From NCBI GenBank assembly GCA_029552245.1, contig JAKPDW010000064.1:57128-121127 (forward strand): a DNA stretch of 64,000 bases, written 5' to 3'. Origin of the DNA: Deltaproteobacteria bacterium. Its GTDB lineage: Bacteria; Desulfobacterota; Desulfomonilia; UBA1062. Shown piece by piece: positions 1 to 7,675 of this stretch. Numbering within the stretch: position 1 is the first letter of the stretch; every line of letters begins with the position of its first letter. Under the pieces are notes generated by a model. That model was not told the DNA's origin. It made no database searches and saw only the letters and a list, made by a program, of their open reading frames with translations. A program made the position numbers and the translations under genes.

Positions 1-719
1 CAAAGCGCCACCTCCATGGTCACGGTGGAGTCGTACCCCGAGGCGACGAGGGCCGCCATGATGGTGCGGTAATCCACCATGCCGTCTCCCAGGGCCAGGT
101 GGAGGTCGTCCTTCACGCTGGTCCCGCCGTGGTTGTCATGCACGTGCACGTGGGCTATCCTCTCCCTGCACCGCTCGATGAAACCGAACGAGGTGTTCGT
201 CCTGCTCAAGAGCTGGGCGTGCCCGATGTCGAGCGTCATCATGAGCCCCGGGATGGCCCTGAAGGCGGGTTCGAAGCTGTCCACCCGCTCGCTCAGGTTC
301 TCTATGCAGATGACCACCCCCTTGCCCTGCGCGTGCTCGACGATCTCCGCAAGGATCTCGAGCTTCCTGGACACCAGATCGACGCCCGCGAAGCGGCCGT
401 CGATCCAGAAGTGCACGGTCGCCTTGTGGATGCCCAGGCCCGGGCACAGGTCTATGAGCGACTTGATCCTCGGCAGGAAGCCCGCCCTCAGGACACCGGC
501 GTCGAACGGGTTGTCCTCGTTGGGGAAGTGCGCGAGGAGATCGATGCCGTACTCGCTCCTGAGCTCGAGGAGCCGCGGTGTGTGGGACGTGACGAGGCCC
601 GGGTCCTCGAGGGATACCTCCACGAACGGGTATCCCATTGCGGCGACCTCCCATGCCTCCTCGAGGGTGTGCGCCCTGCCGCCGATGGTGATCACGGGTT
701 GCCCATCCTTTCGCTCCAT
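1..719 (-). CDS. Sugar phosphate isomerase/epimerase-like TIM-barrel protein (3' end beyond window)
   Basis: Partial gene; about 239 codons are visible and the C-terminus lies beyond position 1. The translation looks like the xylose-isomerase-like / AP-endonuclease-2 TIM-barrel family. The metal-ligand pattern is in order: Glu in VICIENL, Asp and His in LDIGHAQL, His in HVHDNHG and a Glu near the visible end (TMEVAL). The family includes sugar isomerases, epimerases and endonuclease IV, so the substrate is unknown. The ATG at 719 has only a distant purine-rich stretch upstream (GGAGAGGAGAGAG), so the start is uncertain. It is probably the last gene of the operon reading from 6058 and begins 85 nt after the mnmA stop. 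The opposite-strand ORFs here lack family motifs and are treated as shadows. Confidence 0.75.
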   Translation of the reverse strand, partial: MERKDGQPVITIGGRAHTLEEAWEVAAMGYPFVEVSLEDPGLVTSHTPRLLELRSEYGIDLLAHFPNEDNPFDAGVLRAGFLPRIKSLIDLCPGLGIHKATVHFWIDGRFAGVDLVSRKLEILAEIVEHAQGKGVVICIENLSERVDSFEPAFRAIPGLMMTLDIGHAQLLSRTNTSFGFIERCRERIAHVHVHDNHGGTSVKDDLHLALGDGMVDYRTIMAALVASGYDSTVTMEVAL

Positions 720-804
720 GCCGATCCCGCAGGATTCTCTCTCCTCTCCAGGCCGCCTACCGGGCGGATGCCCGCCAAGTCAGGCGCAGTGAGCACCTTA
801 CCGG

Positions 805-1848
805 TCACGCCCCGGGGTCAAACGCGCCCGGCCGCTCGATGACACCCGCGAACAACACGTCGCCGTCCTCGTCGGAGAACACGGCGAGCTGCCCCGGCGC
901 GACGATGCCCCCGAACTCCACCCATGCGCCGCCCCCCCTGAGCGGGTGCACGACTGCCGGCTGGGCCTCCTGGCGGTAGCGGACCCTCGCCAGCGCGGCG
1001 ATCGGCCCGTCGAGCGAGCCCGCCTTCATGAAGTTCAGCTCGTGGATAAAGAACCCGGGGTGCACCCACTCGGCCTCGTCTCCCACGACCACCGTGTTCG
1101 TTCCCGCGTCCACGGAGAGCACGTACGTCCTCGACCCCCTTGCCAGCCCGAGCCCTTTTCGCTGTCCCACGGTGTAGTGCGTCACCCCCCTGTGATACCC
1201 GAGCACGACCCCCCTCACGTCGCGGATGGGTCCGGGTCTCGCATCCACCCCCGTGCGCCTGTGCACGAACCCCGCGTACCCCCTCCTGGATGCGAAGCAC
1301 ACGTCTCTCGACCTCAACCGACCGGGGTCAGCGATCCCCGAACGCCGGGCGATCCTGAGGGCGTCCTTCTTCGGCACATTCGCAAGGGGGAACACGGCGC
1401 GGCCGAGCGCCTCCTGGGAGAGCATGGCGAGAAAGTACTCCTGGGACTTCGTCTCGGCGGCACGCGAGACGAAGAACCTGCCCAGGCCTGTCTTGCGGGA
1501 GGCGTAATGCCCCGTCGCCAGGGCGTCTGCCCCCTCCGAGAGCGCGAGCCTCAAGAGCAGGCCGAACTTTATCTCCCTGTTGCACTCGACGCACGGGTTC
1601 GGGGTCCTCCCGGAAAGGTACTCCCTGCAGAAGTAATCCTTGACCTGTTCGAACGCCCCGCGCGCATCCACCACGCGATGGCCTACGCCCAGGCGCCGGC
1701 ACAAGGCCCGCGCCGCCTCGACGTTTGCGGGCGGCGGGACGTCGCCGTCCAAGAGGAGCGTCAGGCCGAAGATGCGCTCGCCGGACTCGTGGAGGAGCAC
1801 CGCCGCGGCCGTCGAATCCGCCCCCCCCGACAGGGCGACGGCGATCAT
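805..1848 (-). CDS. mnmA: tRNA-specific 2-thiouridylase MnmA
   Basis: 347 aa. The enzyme installs the 2-thio group of the wobble uridine in tRNAs for Lys, Glu and Gln, using ATP and sulfur relayed to an active-site cysteine. Visible are the N-terminal PP-loop SGGADS (usually SGGVDS), the catalytic cysteine segment NPCVECN followed by EIKFG, the tRNA/ATP segment ATGHYA and the second cysteine in RDVCFAS. Length fits the family. The ATG overlaps the TGA of the upstream NfeD-type gene by 4 nt (ATGA), so the two are probably translationally coupled, with GGTGA 6 nt upstream as ribosome-binding site. The Val-to-Ala change in the PP-loop is conservative. Confidence 0.93.
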   Translation of the reverse strand: MIAVALSGGADSTAAAVLLHESGERIFGLTLLLDGDVPPPANVEAARALCRRLGVGHRVVDARGAFEQVKDYFCREYLSGRTPNPCVECNREIKFGLLLRLALSEGADALATGHYASRKTGLGRFFVSRAAETKSQEYFLAMLSQEALGRAVFPLANVPKKDALRIARRSGIADPGRLRSRDVCFASRRGYAGFVHRRTGVDARPGPIRDVRGVVLGYHRGVTHYTVGQRKGLGLARGSRTYVLSVDAGTNTVVVGDEAEWVHPGFFIHELNFMKAGSLDGPIAALARVRYRQEAQPAVVHPLRGGGAWVEFGGIVAPGQLAVFSDEDGDVLFAGVIERPGAFDPGA

Positions 1849-3200
1849 GGCATGTCACCGCCGGTGGTGGCGCGTTCGCTCACCTCGAGGTTCAGCCCCC
1901 TCACCCTCGTCACCACGACCCTGTCGTCCGGCCTCAGCGACGCCGGTCCCACTGCATCCCAGTACTCACCGTGGCAGAAGACCTTCCCGGTCCCGTCCGC
2001 GTTCCACACGGCCACGCGTGCGGTCTCCCCGACGAGGCTCTCGACCCCGCTGCGCGGGGCTGACCTGTGCGCCTTCACCACGAGGAAGACCGTCAGCGCG
2101 ATGAACGCCGCGAACACGACCGTCACGGGAAGGATGACGCCGAACGAGACCTGGGCGGAGATCTGTGGGTCCCTGAAGAGCAGCAGGGCGCCGAGCACCA
2201 TCGACACGATGCCCCCCACCGTCAGGAGGCCGTAGCTCGGCACCTTGATCTCCGCGATGAACATCACCGCTGCGAGCAGGATGAGACCGAAGCCAGCGTA
2301 GTTCACGGGCAGGGACTGGAAGGCGAAGAAGGCGAGGATCAGGCAGATCCCGCCGACCACGCCCGGCAGCACGGCCCCCGGGCTCGAGAACTCGAAGTAG
2401 ATCCCTGCGAGCCCGATGAGCATGAGGATGTAGGCCACGTTGGGGTTCGCTATCGCCGCGAGAAAGCGCTCCCTGAAACCCATCGGCCGCTCGACGAGCA
2501 CCGCGTCCTTCGTCTTCAGGGTGAAGACCGAGGAGTTCTTCTTGATCTTCCTGCCGTCCAGCTTGGCGAGGAGGTCCTGCATGTCTTCGGCAACGATGTC
2601 GACCACTCCCTTCTCGAGGGCCTCGCGTGCGGGCGTCGAGACGCTCTTTCGCACGATATCCTCGGCCCACCCCTCGTCCCTGCCCCTCTCCCTGGCTATG
2701 CTGCGGGCGTAGGCGACGGCGTCGTTCGTGACCTTCTCGGTCATGGTCTTTCCCTCGCCATCGCCGCCGCCGTCACCTCCCCCCACGCTCACCGGGTGCG
2801 CCGCCCCTATGTTCGTGCCCGGCGCCATGGCCGCCACGTCAGAGGCCAGGGTGATGAGCGCCCCCGCGGAAGCCGCGCGGGCGCCCTTGGGGTACACGTA
2901 CACGATCACCGGCACTCTCGCCCCCATCATCTTCTGGATGATCGTCCGCATCGCGTCGTCGAGACCGCCGGGGGTGTCGAGCCGTATGATCACCGCGGCC
3001 CTGTTCGTCTCGATGGCCTCGTCGATGCCCGACACCAGGTACTGCGCCACGGGGGGGGTGATGGCGTCCTTGACGTCGAGGACCATCACCTCCGCCGCAA
3101 GGGAGAGGCTCGGCGCGAGGAGGGCTACGACCGCCCAGGCGAACCACGCTGCACGCGCTTCAATCCCAGCACGTACATGACCTTCTTCATGTCTTCCCAT
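1845..3200 (-). CDS. NfeD-family membrane-bound ClpP-class serine protease
   Basis: 451 aa in long NfeD (nodulation efficiency protein D, 1b) architecture. A signal peptide or first membrane segment covers about residues 19-36. It is followed by a ClpP-like protease domain with RAASAGALI holding the catalytic serine and MAPGTNIGAAHPV typical of the family. Then come about five hydrophobic segments and a C-terminal OB-fold (about residues 390-451). Family members work in membrane quality control, often beside stomatin-like proteins, but none is encoded here. ATG 3200 was chosen because AGAAGGA lies just upstream; it overlaps the uracil-DNA glycosylase gene by 76 nt. A glycine-rich low-complexity loop (GGGDGGGDGEG) sits inside the protease domain. 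Confidence 0.88.
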   Translation of the reverse strand: MGRHEEGHVRAGIEARAAWFAWAVVALLAPSLSLAAEVMVLDVKDAITPPVAQYLVSGIDEAIETNRAAVIIRLDTPGGLDDAMRTIIQKMMGARVPVIVYVYPKGARAASAGALITLASDVAAMAPGTNIGAAHPVSVGGGDGGGDGEGKTMTEKVTNDAVAYARSIARERGRDEGWAEDIVRKSVSTPAREALEKGVVDIVAEDMQDLLAKLDGRKIKKNSSVFTLKTKDAVLVERPMGFRERFLAAIANPNVAYILMLIGLAGIYFEFSSPGAVLPGVVGGICLILAFFAFQSLPVNYAGFGLILLAAVMFIAEIKVPSYGLLTVGGIVSMVLGALLLFRDPQISAQVSFGVILPVTVVFAAFIALTVFLVVKAHRSAPRSGVESLVGETARVAVWNADGTGKVFCHGEYWDAVGPASLRPDDRVVVTRVRGLNLEVSERATTGGDMP

Positions 3201-3814
3201 ACGTCCTTCTTTCTCGCCTCGTTCTGGAGGAGGTAGCTTGGGTGGTAGGTCGGCATCAGCGGGATATCCCCGTACCTGCGGAAGGTCCCCCTGAGCCTGC
3301 CGATGGGGGTGGTCTCGTCCAGGAGGGCGTGGGAGGCCACCCTGCCCAGGGCCACGATGACCTGCGGGCCGACCAGCCGGATCTGGTCTTCCAGGTAACC
3401 CATGCATGCGCGGATCTCGTCCGGTTCGGGATCCCTGTTGCCGGGCGGGCGGCACTTGACCACGTTCGCGATGTAGACGTCCTTCCGGTCGAGCCCCATG
3501 GCCGCTATGATCCTGGTGAGGAGTTCACCGGCAGGGCCCACGAAAGGCCTGCCCGTGTCGTCCTCGACCGCACCAGGCCCTTCCCCTATGAACATGAGCC
3601 GGGCCCTCGGGTCCCCCTCGCCGAAGACCGTGTTCTTCCTCGTCGCCGCCAACCGGCAGGCCCTGCAGGTGCGCACCCGGAGCTCGAGGCTCTCAAGGTC
3701 GAGCCCGGCGGCCGGGTGTTCCGAGGAAGGGTCTCCGCTGTTTTGCGGCAGTACGAGGAAGGGCCCGCCCCATCTCAGTTCGTCCATGAGGAGCTGAACG
3801 ATGTGTTCCCTCAC
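3125..3814 (-). CDS. Type-4 (iron-sulfur) uracil-DNA glycosylase
   Basis: 229 aa, starting with GTG whose GTGA overlaps the coaBC stop. It removes uracil from DNA arising by cytosine deamination. The family signature is clear: GEGPGAVEDDTGRPFVGPAG near residues 82-101, then NVVKCRPPGNRDP and the C-terminal PTYHPSYLL. Four [4Fe-4S] ligands are expected; C50 and C53 (CRAC) and the cysteines in VVKC and RACMG are visible. The 40-residue N-terminal extension before the first CxxC is not conserved-looking. It lies between coaBC and the NfeD gene, overlapping both, so co-transcription is very likely. Confidence 0.92.
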   Translation of the reverse strand: MREHIVQLLMDELRWGGPFLVLPQNSGDPSSEHPAAGLDLESLELRVRTCRACRLAATRKNTVFGEGDPRARLMFIGEGPGAVEDDTGRPFVGPAGELLTRIIAAMGLDRKDVYIANVVKCRPPGNRDPEPDEIRACMGYLEDQIRLVGPQVIVALGRVASHALLDETTPIGRLRGTFRRYGDIPLMPTYHPSYLLQNEARKKDVWEDMKKVMYVLGLKRVQRGSPGRS

Positions 3815-5025
3815 AGCCTCTCTTTCACGAGATCGAGTATCCTGTGGGCAAGGAGGTCCTTTCCCATGTTCTCGAAGTCGTACATCACGCCTTCGGGAGA
3901 GAGGATGACCCCGCTGTTGGTGTCCGAGGCGAACCCGCTGTCCGCGTCCCCGACACGGTTCGCCACGATCATGTCGAGGCCCTTCCTCACCATCTTGTCC
4001 TGTGCGTAGGTCTTGAGGTTGTCGGTCTCCGCCGCGAACCCCACGAATACCTTTGACTCCTTGAAGGGTCTTATGGTGGCGAGGATGTCCGGGGTCGAGG
4101 TGAGCTCGATGTGGGCCGTCTTCTCCCCCTTCTTGATCTTCCTGGTCGAGTAGGTGTGCGGAGTGTAGTCGGCGACGGCGGCAGCCATGATGAGCACATC
4201 CACCTCGCCGAGACAGTCCTTGACCGCGTCCAGCATCTCGCGCGCCGATCTCACGCTGGTGATTTCCGCCCACGGGGCGTAGTCCACGGCCACGGGGCCG
4301 CTTACCACCTTGACGCGCGCGCCCCTGATGCACGCCGCCTCCACCAGGGCGGCGCCCATCTTCCCGGTCGAGCGGTTCGTGATGAATCTCACCGGATCGA
4401 TGTCCTCGCAGGTGGGGCCGGAGGTGATCAGCACCCTGATGCCCGAGAGGTCGTGTTCGCTCATGAGCATCCTCACCTCCTGGACTATCCGTCCGGGCTC
4501 CGGCAGCCTCCCCGCGCCTTCCCAGCCGCACGCGAGCTCGCCCGTCGTCGGCTCGAGGACGTGGAAACCCCTCTGCTTCAGCCTATCCAGGTTTTCCTGG
4601 GTGACCCTGTTCTGGAGCATGTTCACGTTCATGGACGGGCACACGAGCACGGGCGCCCTGGTCGCGAGGATCGAGCATGACAGCAAATCGTCCGCCATGC
4701 CGCATGCGAGCTTCGCTATGAAGTCCGCCGTCGCCGGCGCGACGAGGAAGAGGTCGGCCCTGTCGGCCAGCGATATGTGGTCGATCTCGAAGCTCGAACC
4801 CATGGTCTCCGGGAACATCTCCACGTGGACCTCGTTTCCCGTGAGGGTTCTCATCACGAGGGGCGTGACGAAGTGGAGCGCGGCGTGGGTCATCACGGCG
4901 TGCACGTCCACGCCGAGGGCCTTCAGGCCCCTCGCCACAAGCGGGGCCTTGTACGCGGCTATCCCGCCGGTGACGCCGTAGACGACCGTCTTGCCTTCTA
5001 GATCTTCTCCTGCGGTATGACCCAT
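3811..5025 (-). CDS. coaBC: Bifunctional phosphopantothenoylcysteine decarboxylase / phosphopantothenate-cysteine ligase
   Basis: 404 aa; two steps of coenzyme A synthesis. The N-terminal CoaC half is an FMN flavoprotein with the start motif VTGGIAAYKA, the His-containing FEIDHISLADRADLF and the substrate-binding PSMNVNM segment, where family members often have PAMN. The catalytic Cys of the lid is in LACGWEGAGRLPEP. The CoaB half begins near VLITSGPTCEDIDPVRFITN and includes the CTP/lid segment ending NRVG and the KIKK motif. ATG 5025 overlaps the upstream lipoprotein gene by 28 nt and has GGTGGAG close upstream. A start a few codons downstream is possible because the first residues (MGHTAGEDLEG) precede the conserved beta strand. 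Confidence 0.93.
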   Translation of the reverse strand: MGHTAGEDLEGKTVVYGVTGGIAAYKAPLVARGLKALGVDVHAVMTHAALHFVTPLVMRTLTGNEVHVEMFPETMGSSFEIDHISLADRADLFLVAPATADFIAKLACGMADDLLSCSILATRAPVLVCPSMNVNMLQNRVTQENLDRLKQRGFHVLEPTTGELACGWEGAGRLPEPGRIVQEVRMLMSEHDLSGIRVLITSGPTCEDIDPVRFITNRSTGKMGAALVEAACIRGARVKVVSGPVAVDYAPWAEITSVRSAREMLDAVKDCLGEVDVLIMAAAVADYTPHTYSTRKIKKGEKTAHIELTSTPDILATIRPFKESKVFVGFAAETDNLKTYAQDKMVRKGLDMIVANRVGDADSGFASDTNSGVILSPEGVMYDFENMGKDLLAHRILDLVKERL

Positions 5026-5420
5026 ATCTCCACCCGCGTCGACAAGGGATCCTCGGTCACGAGGATGGTGGCGAACCTGTCCGGCTTCTTGAAGAAGAGC
5101 TTGGTGGAACCCTGGAACTTGTACTGGTTGAGGGAGACCCAGCCGTCCTGGTTCATGGAGGTGAGGAAGAACTGGGCGAGGGACTCGGCCTGGACCCTTC
5201 CTGAGACGACGAGCCTTCCGAACCCGTTCGAGATGAAGCAGTCCTTGTTGACCCGCTGGAGCTCGCCGGGAACGAGGACGTCGGAAAAGTCGAGGAACCG
5301 CGGCGCCGGCCTGGCCTCTTCGCCCGCCGGCTTTTCCGCGCCCAGCCCCATGGACTTCATCTGGGCGCACCCGGAAAGCAGGAGTATCACCGCAACGATC
5401 GCCGGTAGTGTTCTGCGCAT
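4998..5420 (-). CDS. Small conserved-looking lipoprotein of unknown function
   Basis: 140 aa. A classical lipoprotein signal is present: MRRT, a hydrophobic stretch and the lipobox LLSGC, so the mature protein starts near C16. After a short linker the body has the segments FLDFSDVLVPGELQ and RFATILVTEDPL. It looks like a single alpha/beta domain, and I do not recognise a named family with certainty. ATG 5420 was preferred over TTG 5426 because GGGAGG sits 6 nt upstream. It lies between the MBL hydrolase and coaBC in an operon with overlapping genes. Localisation is inferred as periplasmic face, membrane-anchored. Confidence 0.75.
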   Translation of the reverse strand: MRRTLPAIVAVILLLSGCAQMKSMGLGAEKPAGEEARPAPRFLDFSDVLVPGELQRVNKDCFISNGFGRLVVSGRVQAESLAQFFLTSMNQDGWVSLNQYKFQGSTKLFFKKPDRFATILVTEDPLSTRVEIWVIPQEKI

Positions 5421-5422
5421 CT

Positions 5423-6058
5423 TCAACCTCCCACCAGGAATGGATTGTACCTTCGTTCGGCGCCGAGCGTGGTGGCGGGACCGTGACCGGGCAGCACCCT
5501 CACGTCGTCGCCCAGCGGCAAAAGCCGCCTCTTGATGGAGTCGAGCAGCGTCCGGTAGTCGCCCCCCGGCAGGTCGGTCCTGCCGATGGATCCGGCGAAC
5601 AGCGTGTCACCCGCAAAGCACGTCTTCCCGTCGGCGGTGACCAGGGATATGCCGCCGGGCGAGTGTCCCGGCGTCTCTATGACCCTGAGTCCCAGGGAAT
5701 TGCCGAGGGATATCTCGTCGCCCTCGGCCACGAAGCTGTCAGGGTCGCCCGGCTGCTCGACGCGGATGCCGAAGAGCCTCCCCATGCGAGAGGCGGCCTG
5801 GTAGAGGGGCAGCTCCAGCCTGTGGAGCATCACCGGTGCGCCGGTTTCGGCCTTGATCTCGCGGACGGCCCCTATGTGGTCCACGTGTGCATGCGTCATG
5901 ATCACCGCGGCCACCTCCATGCCGGCGGCCTCCACCTGCTTCATGATCTTCCCGGCTTCCCCGCCCGGGTCGATGATGAAGCATCTCCCCACGTGCTCAT
6001 CCCCCAGGATGAAGCAGTTGGTCATGAAGTCGGTGACCACTACCGTCTTGAGAAACAT
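5423..6058 (-). CDS. MBL-fold metallo-hydrolase (glyoxalase II-like)
   Basis: 211 aa. The zinc motif THAHVDH is present, followed by the downstream His in TPGHSPGG, the bridging Asp in FAGDTLF and a late His in LPGHGPAT, so the dinuclear site is complete. This size class (about 210 aa) covers hydroxyacylglutathione-hydrolase-like proteins and general thioesterases. Without the C-terminal substrate domain of true glyoxalase II the substrate cannot be stated. It is the first gene of the operon that runs to the window start, preceded by a good sigma-70 type promoter at 6116-6144. The start ATG has AAGGAGG slightly distant upstream. Confidence 0.88.
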   Translation of the reverse strand: MFLKTVVVTDFMTNCFILGDEHVGRCFIIDPGGEAGKIMKQVEAAGMEVAAVIMTHAHVDHIGAVREIKAETGAPVMLHRLELPLYQAASRMGRLFGIRVEQPGDPDSFVAEGDEISLGNSLGLRVIETPGHSPGGISLVTADGKTCFAGDTLFAGSIGRTDLPGGDYRTLLDSIKRRLLPLGDDVRVLPGHGPATTLGAERRYNPFLVGG

Positions 6059-6115
6059 TCTCGCCTTTTCCTCCTTCGCACAGCCCGCGAGGCACTCCCG
6101 AGCGGGCCCGGCTTC

Positions 6116-6144
6116 ACCATAGTATACCGCCTTGATCAGGTCAA
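6116..6144 (-). promoter_or_regulatory. Sigma-70 type promoter of the MBL-coaBC-mnmA operon
   Basis: On the minus strand, TTGACC (6144-6139) is followed by a 17-bp spacer and TATGGT (6121-6116). The predicted transcription start near 6109 leaves a leader of about 50 nt before the ATG at 6058. Assigned by eye from consensus and position only. Confidence 0.55.
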
Positions 6145-6225
6145 CAGCGAGGGCTTTCTCCGCGCCGGGAGATGATTACAGAATTGTAAAGTTTGCGGTG
6201 CGACCTGCCGATCACTACATCACCC

Positions 6226-7617
6226 ATGGCACACATACTCATAGTCGAAGACGACATCAACCTGGGGCAGGTCATCTTCCAGGAGCTGAAGCGTCACAAC
6301 CACGAGGTCGAGCTGGTCGAAAACGCTGAAGCCGCCCTGGTGAGGGTGAACAAGTACATCTACGACCTCATGATCACCGACCTGAAGCTCCCCGGCATAG
6401 ACGGCATCGAGCTGCTCAAGAAGGTGAAAGCCACGAACCAGGGCACCATCGTGCTCGTCATGACCGGGTACGCCTCGGTGGACACGGCGGTGGTGGCCAT
6501 GAAGCACGGGGCGCAGGATTTCATCCAGAAGCCCTTCGGGCTCAGCGAGCTCGTGCAGAAGATCGACGACGCCCTCTCGATCAAGCGCATGCGGAACGAG
6601 ATCGACTACCTGCGCCACGCCCAGGAAGACATTATCTATCGCACCAGCGACATCGTGGGTGTGAGCTCGGCGCTCAAGAAGGTCCTCAAGATGGCGGAGA
6701 AGGTGGCGAAGGCGGACTCCACCCTCCTCATCACGGGCGAGACCGGGGTCGGGAAGGGCCTCATCGCCGGCGCCATCCACCACAATTCGTCACGCGCTTC
6801 CAACAACTTCGTCCAGGTCAACTGCGCGGCGCTCCCGCACAACATCCTCGAGAGCGAGCTCTTCGGGCACGAGAAGGGCGCTTTCACCGGCGCCGTCCGC
6901 ACGAGGGTGGGCAGGGTCGAGCAGGCGAACATGGGCACCATCTTCCTCGACGAGATCGGGGACATGGACATCGGCCTGCAGGCGAAGATCCTCAGGGTCC
7001 TGGAGGACAGGGAGTTCGAGCGCGTCGGGGGCGAAAAGACGATCAAGGTCGATGTCAGGGTGATCGCCGCGACGAACCAGGATCTCTTCTCGCTGGTCAA
7101 GCAGGGCAGGTTCCGCGAGGACCTCTACTACCGCATCAACGTGGTCAACATCCACATCCCGCCCATCCGCCAGCGCAAGGAAGACATCGAGCCTCTGGCC
7201 AACTACTTCGCGAGGAAGTACTGCAGGGAGTTCAACAAGCCCCGGATGGAGATCGCCCCGGACGCACTCAGGGCCCTCATCGAGTACGACTGGCCGGGCA
7301 ACGTCCGGGAGATCAGGAACTGCATAGAGCGGGCGGTCCTGCTCGCCGAGGGCGACCTCATCAGGCTGCAGGACATCTCCATCCTGAGACCGAACAACGC
7401 CGTTGCCATATCCGCGAACGAGACACCCTCCGCCCAGAACCAGAAGAACCTGTCGACCCTCGCGCTCACCGAGAGGGAAATGATCCTGGATGCGCTGCGC
7501 AAGAACGACTGGGTGCAGAAGGACGCTGCCGCCATGCTCGGCATCAGCAAGAGGGTGATCCACTACAAGATCAAGAAGTACGGGATCACGCACCCGCGCT
7601 GGATCAAGAACCGATGA
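6226..7617 (+). CDS. Sigma-54-dependent response regulator (NtrC family)
   Basis: 463 aa. A receiver domain covers about residues 1-118, with the acidic pair at 8-10, phospho-acceptor D52 in MITDLKLPG and a Lys in FIQKPFG. A short linker leads to the AAA+ sigma-54 activation domain with Walker A GETGVGKG, the sigma-54 contact loop GAFTGA, FLDEIGDMD (Walker B) and the arginine region of DWPGNVREIRN. The C-terminal Fis-type helix-turn-helix is DAAAMLGISKRVIHYKIKKYG. No histidine kinase is encoded in the window. ATG 6226 was chosen over an upstream TTG because MAHILIVEDD is the canonical receiver start. The -24/-12 promoter at 9765-9780 is a plausible nearby target, by inference. Confidence 0.93.
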   Translation: MAHILIVEDDINLGQVIFQELKRHNHEVELVENAEAALVRVNKYIYDLMITDLKLPGIDGIELLKKVKATNQGTIVLVMTGYASVDTAVVAMKHGAQDFIQKPFGLSELVQKIDDALSIKRMRNEIDYLRHAQEDIIYRTSDIVGVSSALKKVLKMAEKVAKADSTLLITGETGVGKGLIAGAIHHNSSRASNNFVQVNCAALPHNILESELFGHEKGAFTGAVRTRVGRVEQANMGTIFLDEIGDMDIGLQAKILRVLEDREFERVGGEKTIKVDVRVIAATNQDLFSLVKQGRFREDLYYRINVVNIHIPPIRQRKEDIEPLANYFARKYCREFNKPRMEIAPDALRALIEYDWPGNVREIRNCIERAVLLAEGDLIRLQDISILRPNNAVAISANETPSAQNQKNLSTLALTEREMILDALRKNDWVQKDAAAMLGISKRVIHYKIKKYGITHPRWIKNR

Positions 7618-7675
7618 CGTCCACGCGAGCCGTGGGGCCGCTCGCGAGGCCGCCCCTGCCCGTCACCCGGCCGGT

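Noticed and set aside
79..842. Plus-strand ORFs of about 240 aa at the window start
   Set aside because: Antisense shadows of the TIM-barrel gene; they lack family motifs and have arginine/proline-rich composition typical of reversed G+C-rich genes.
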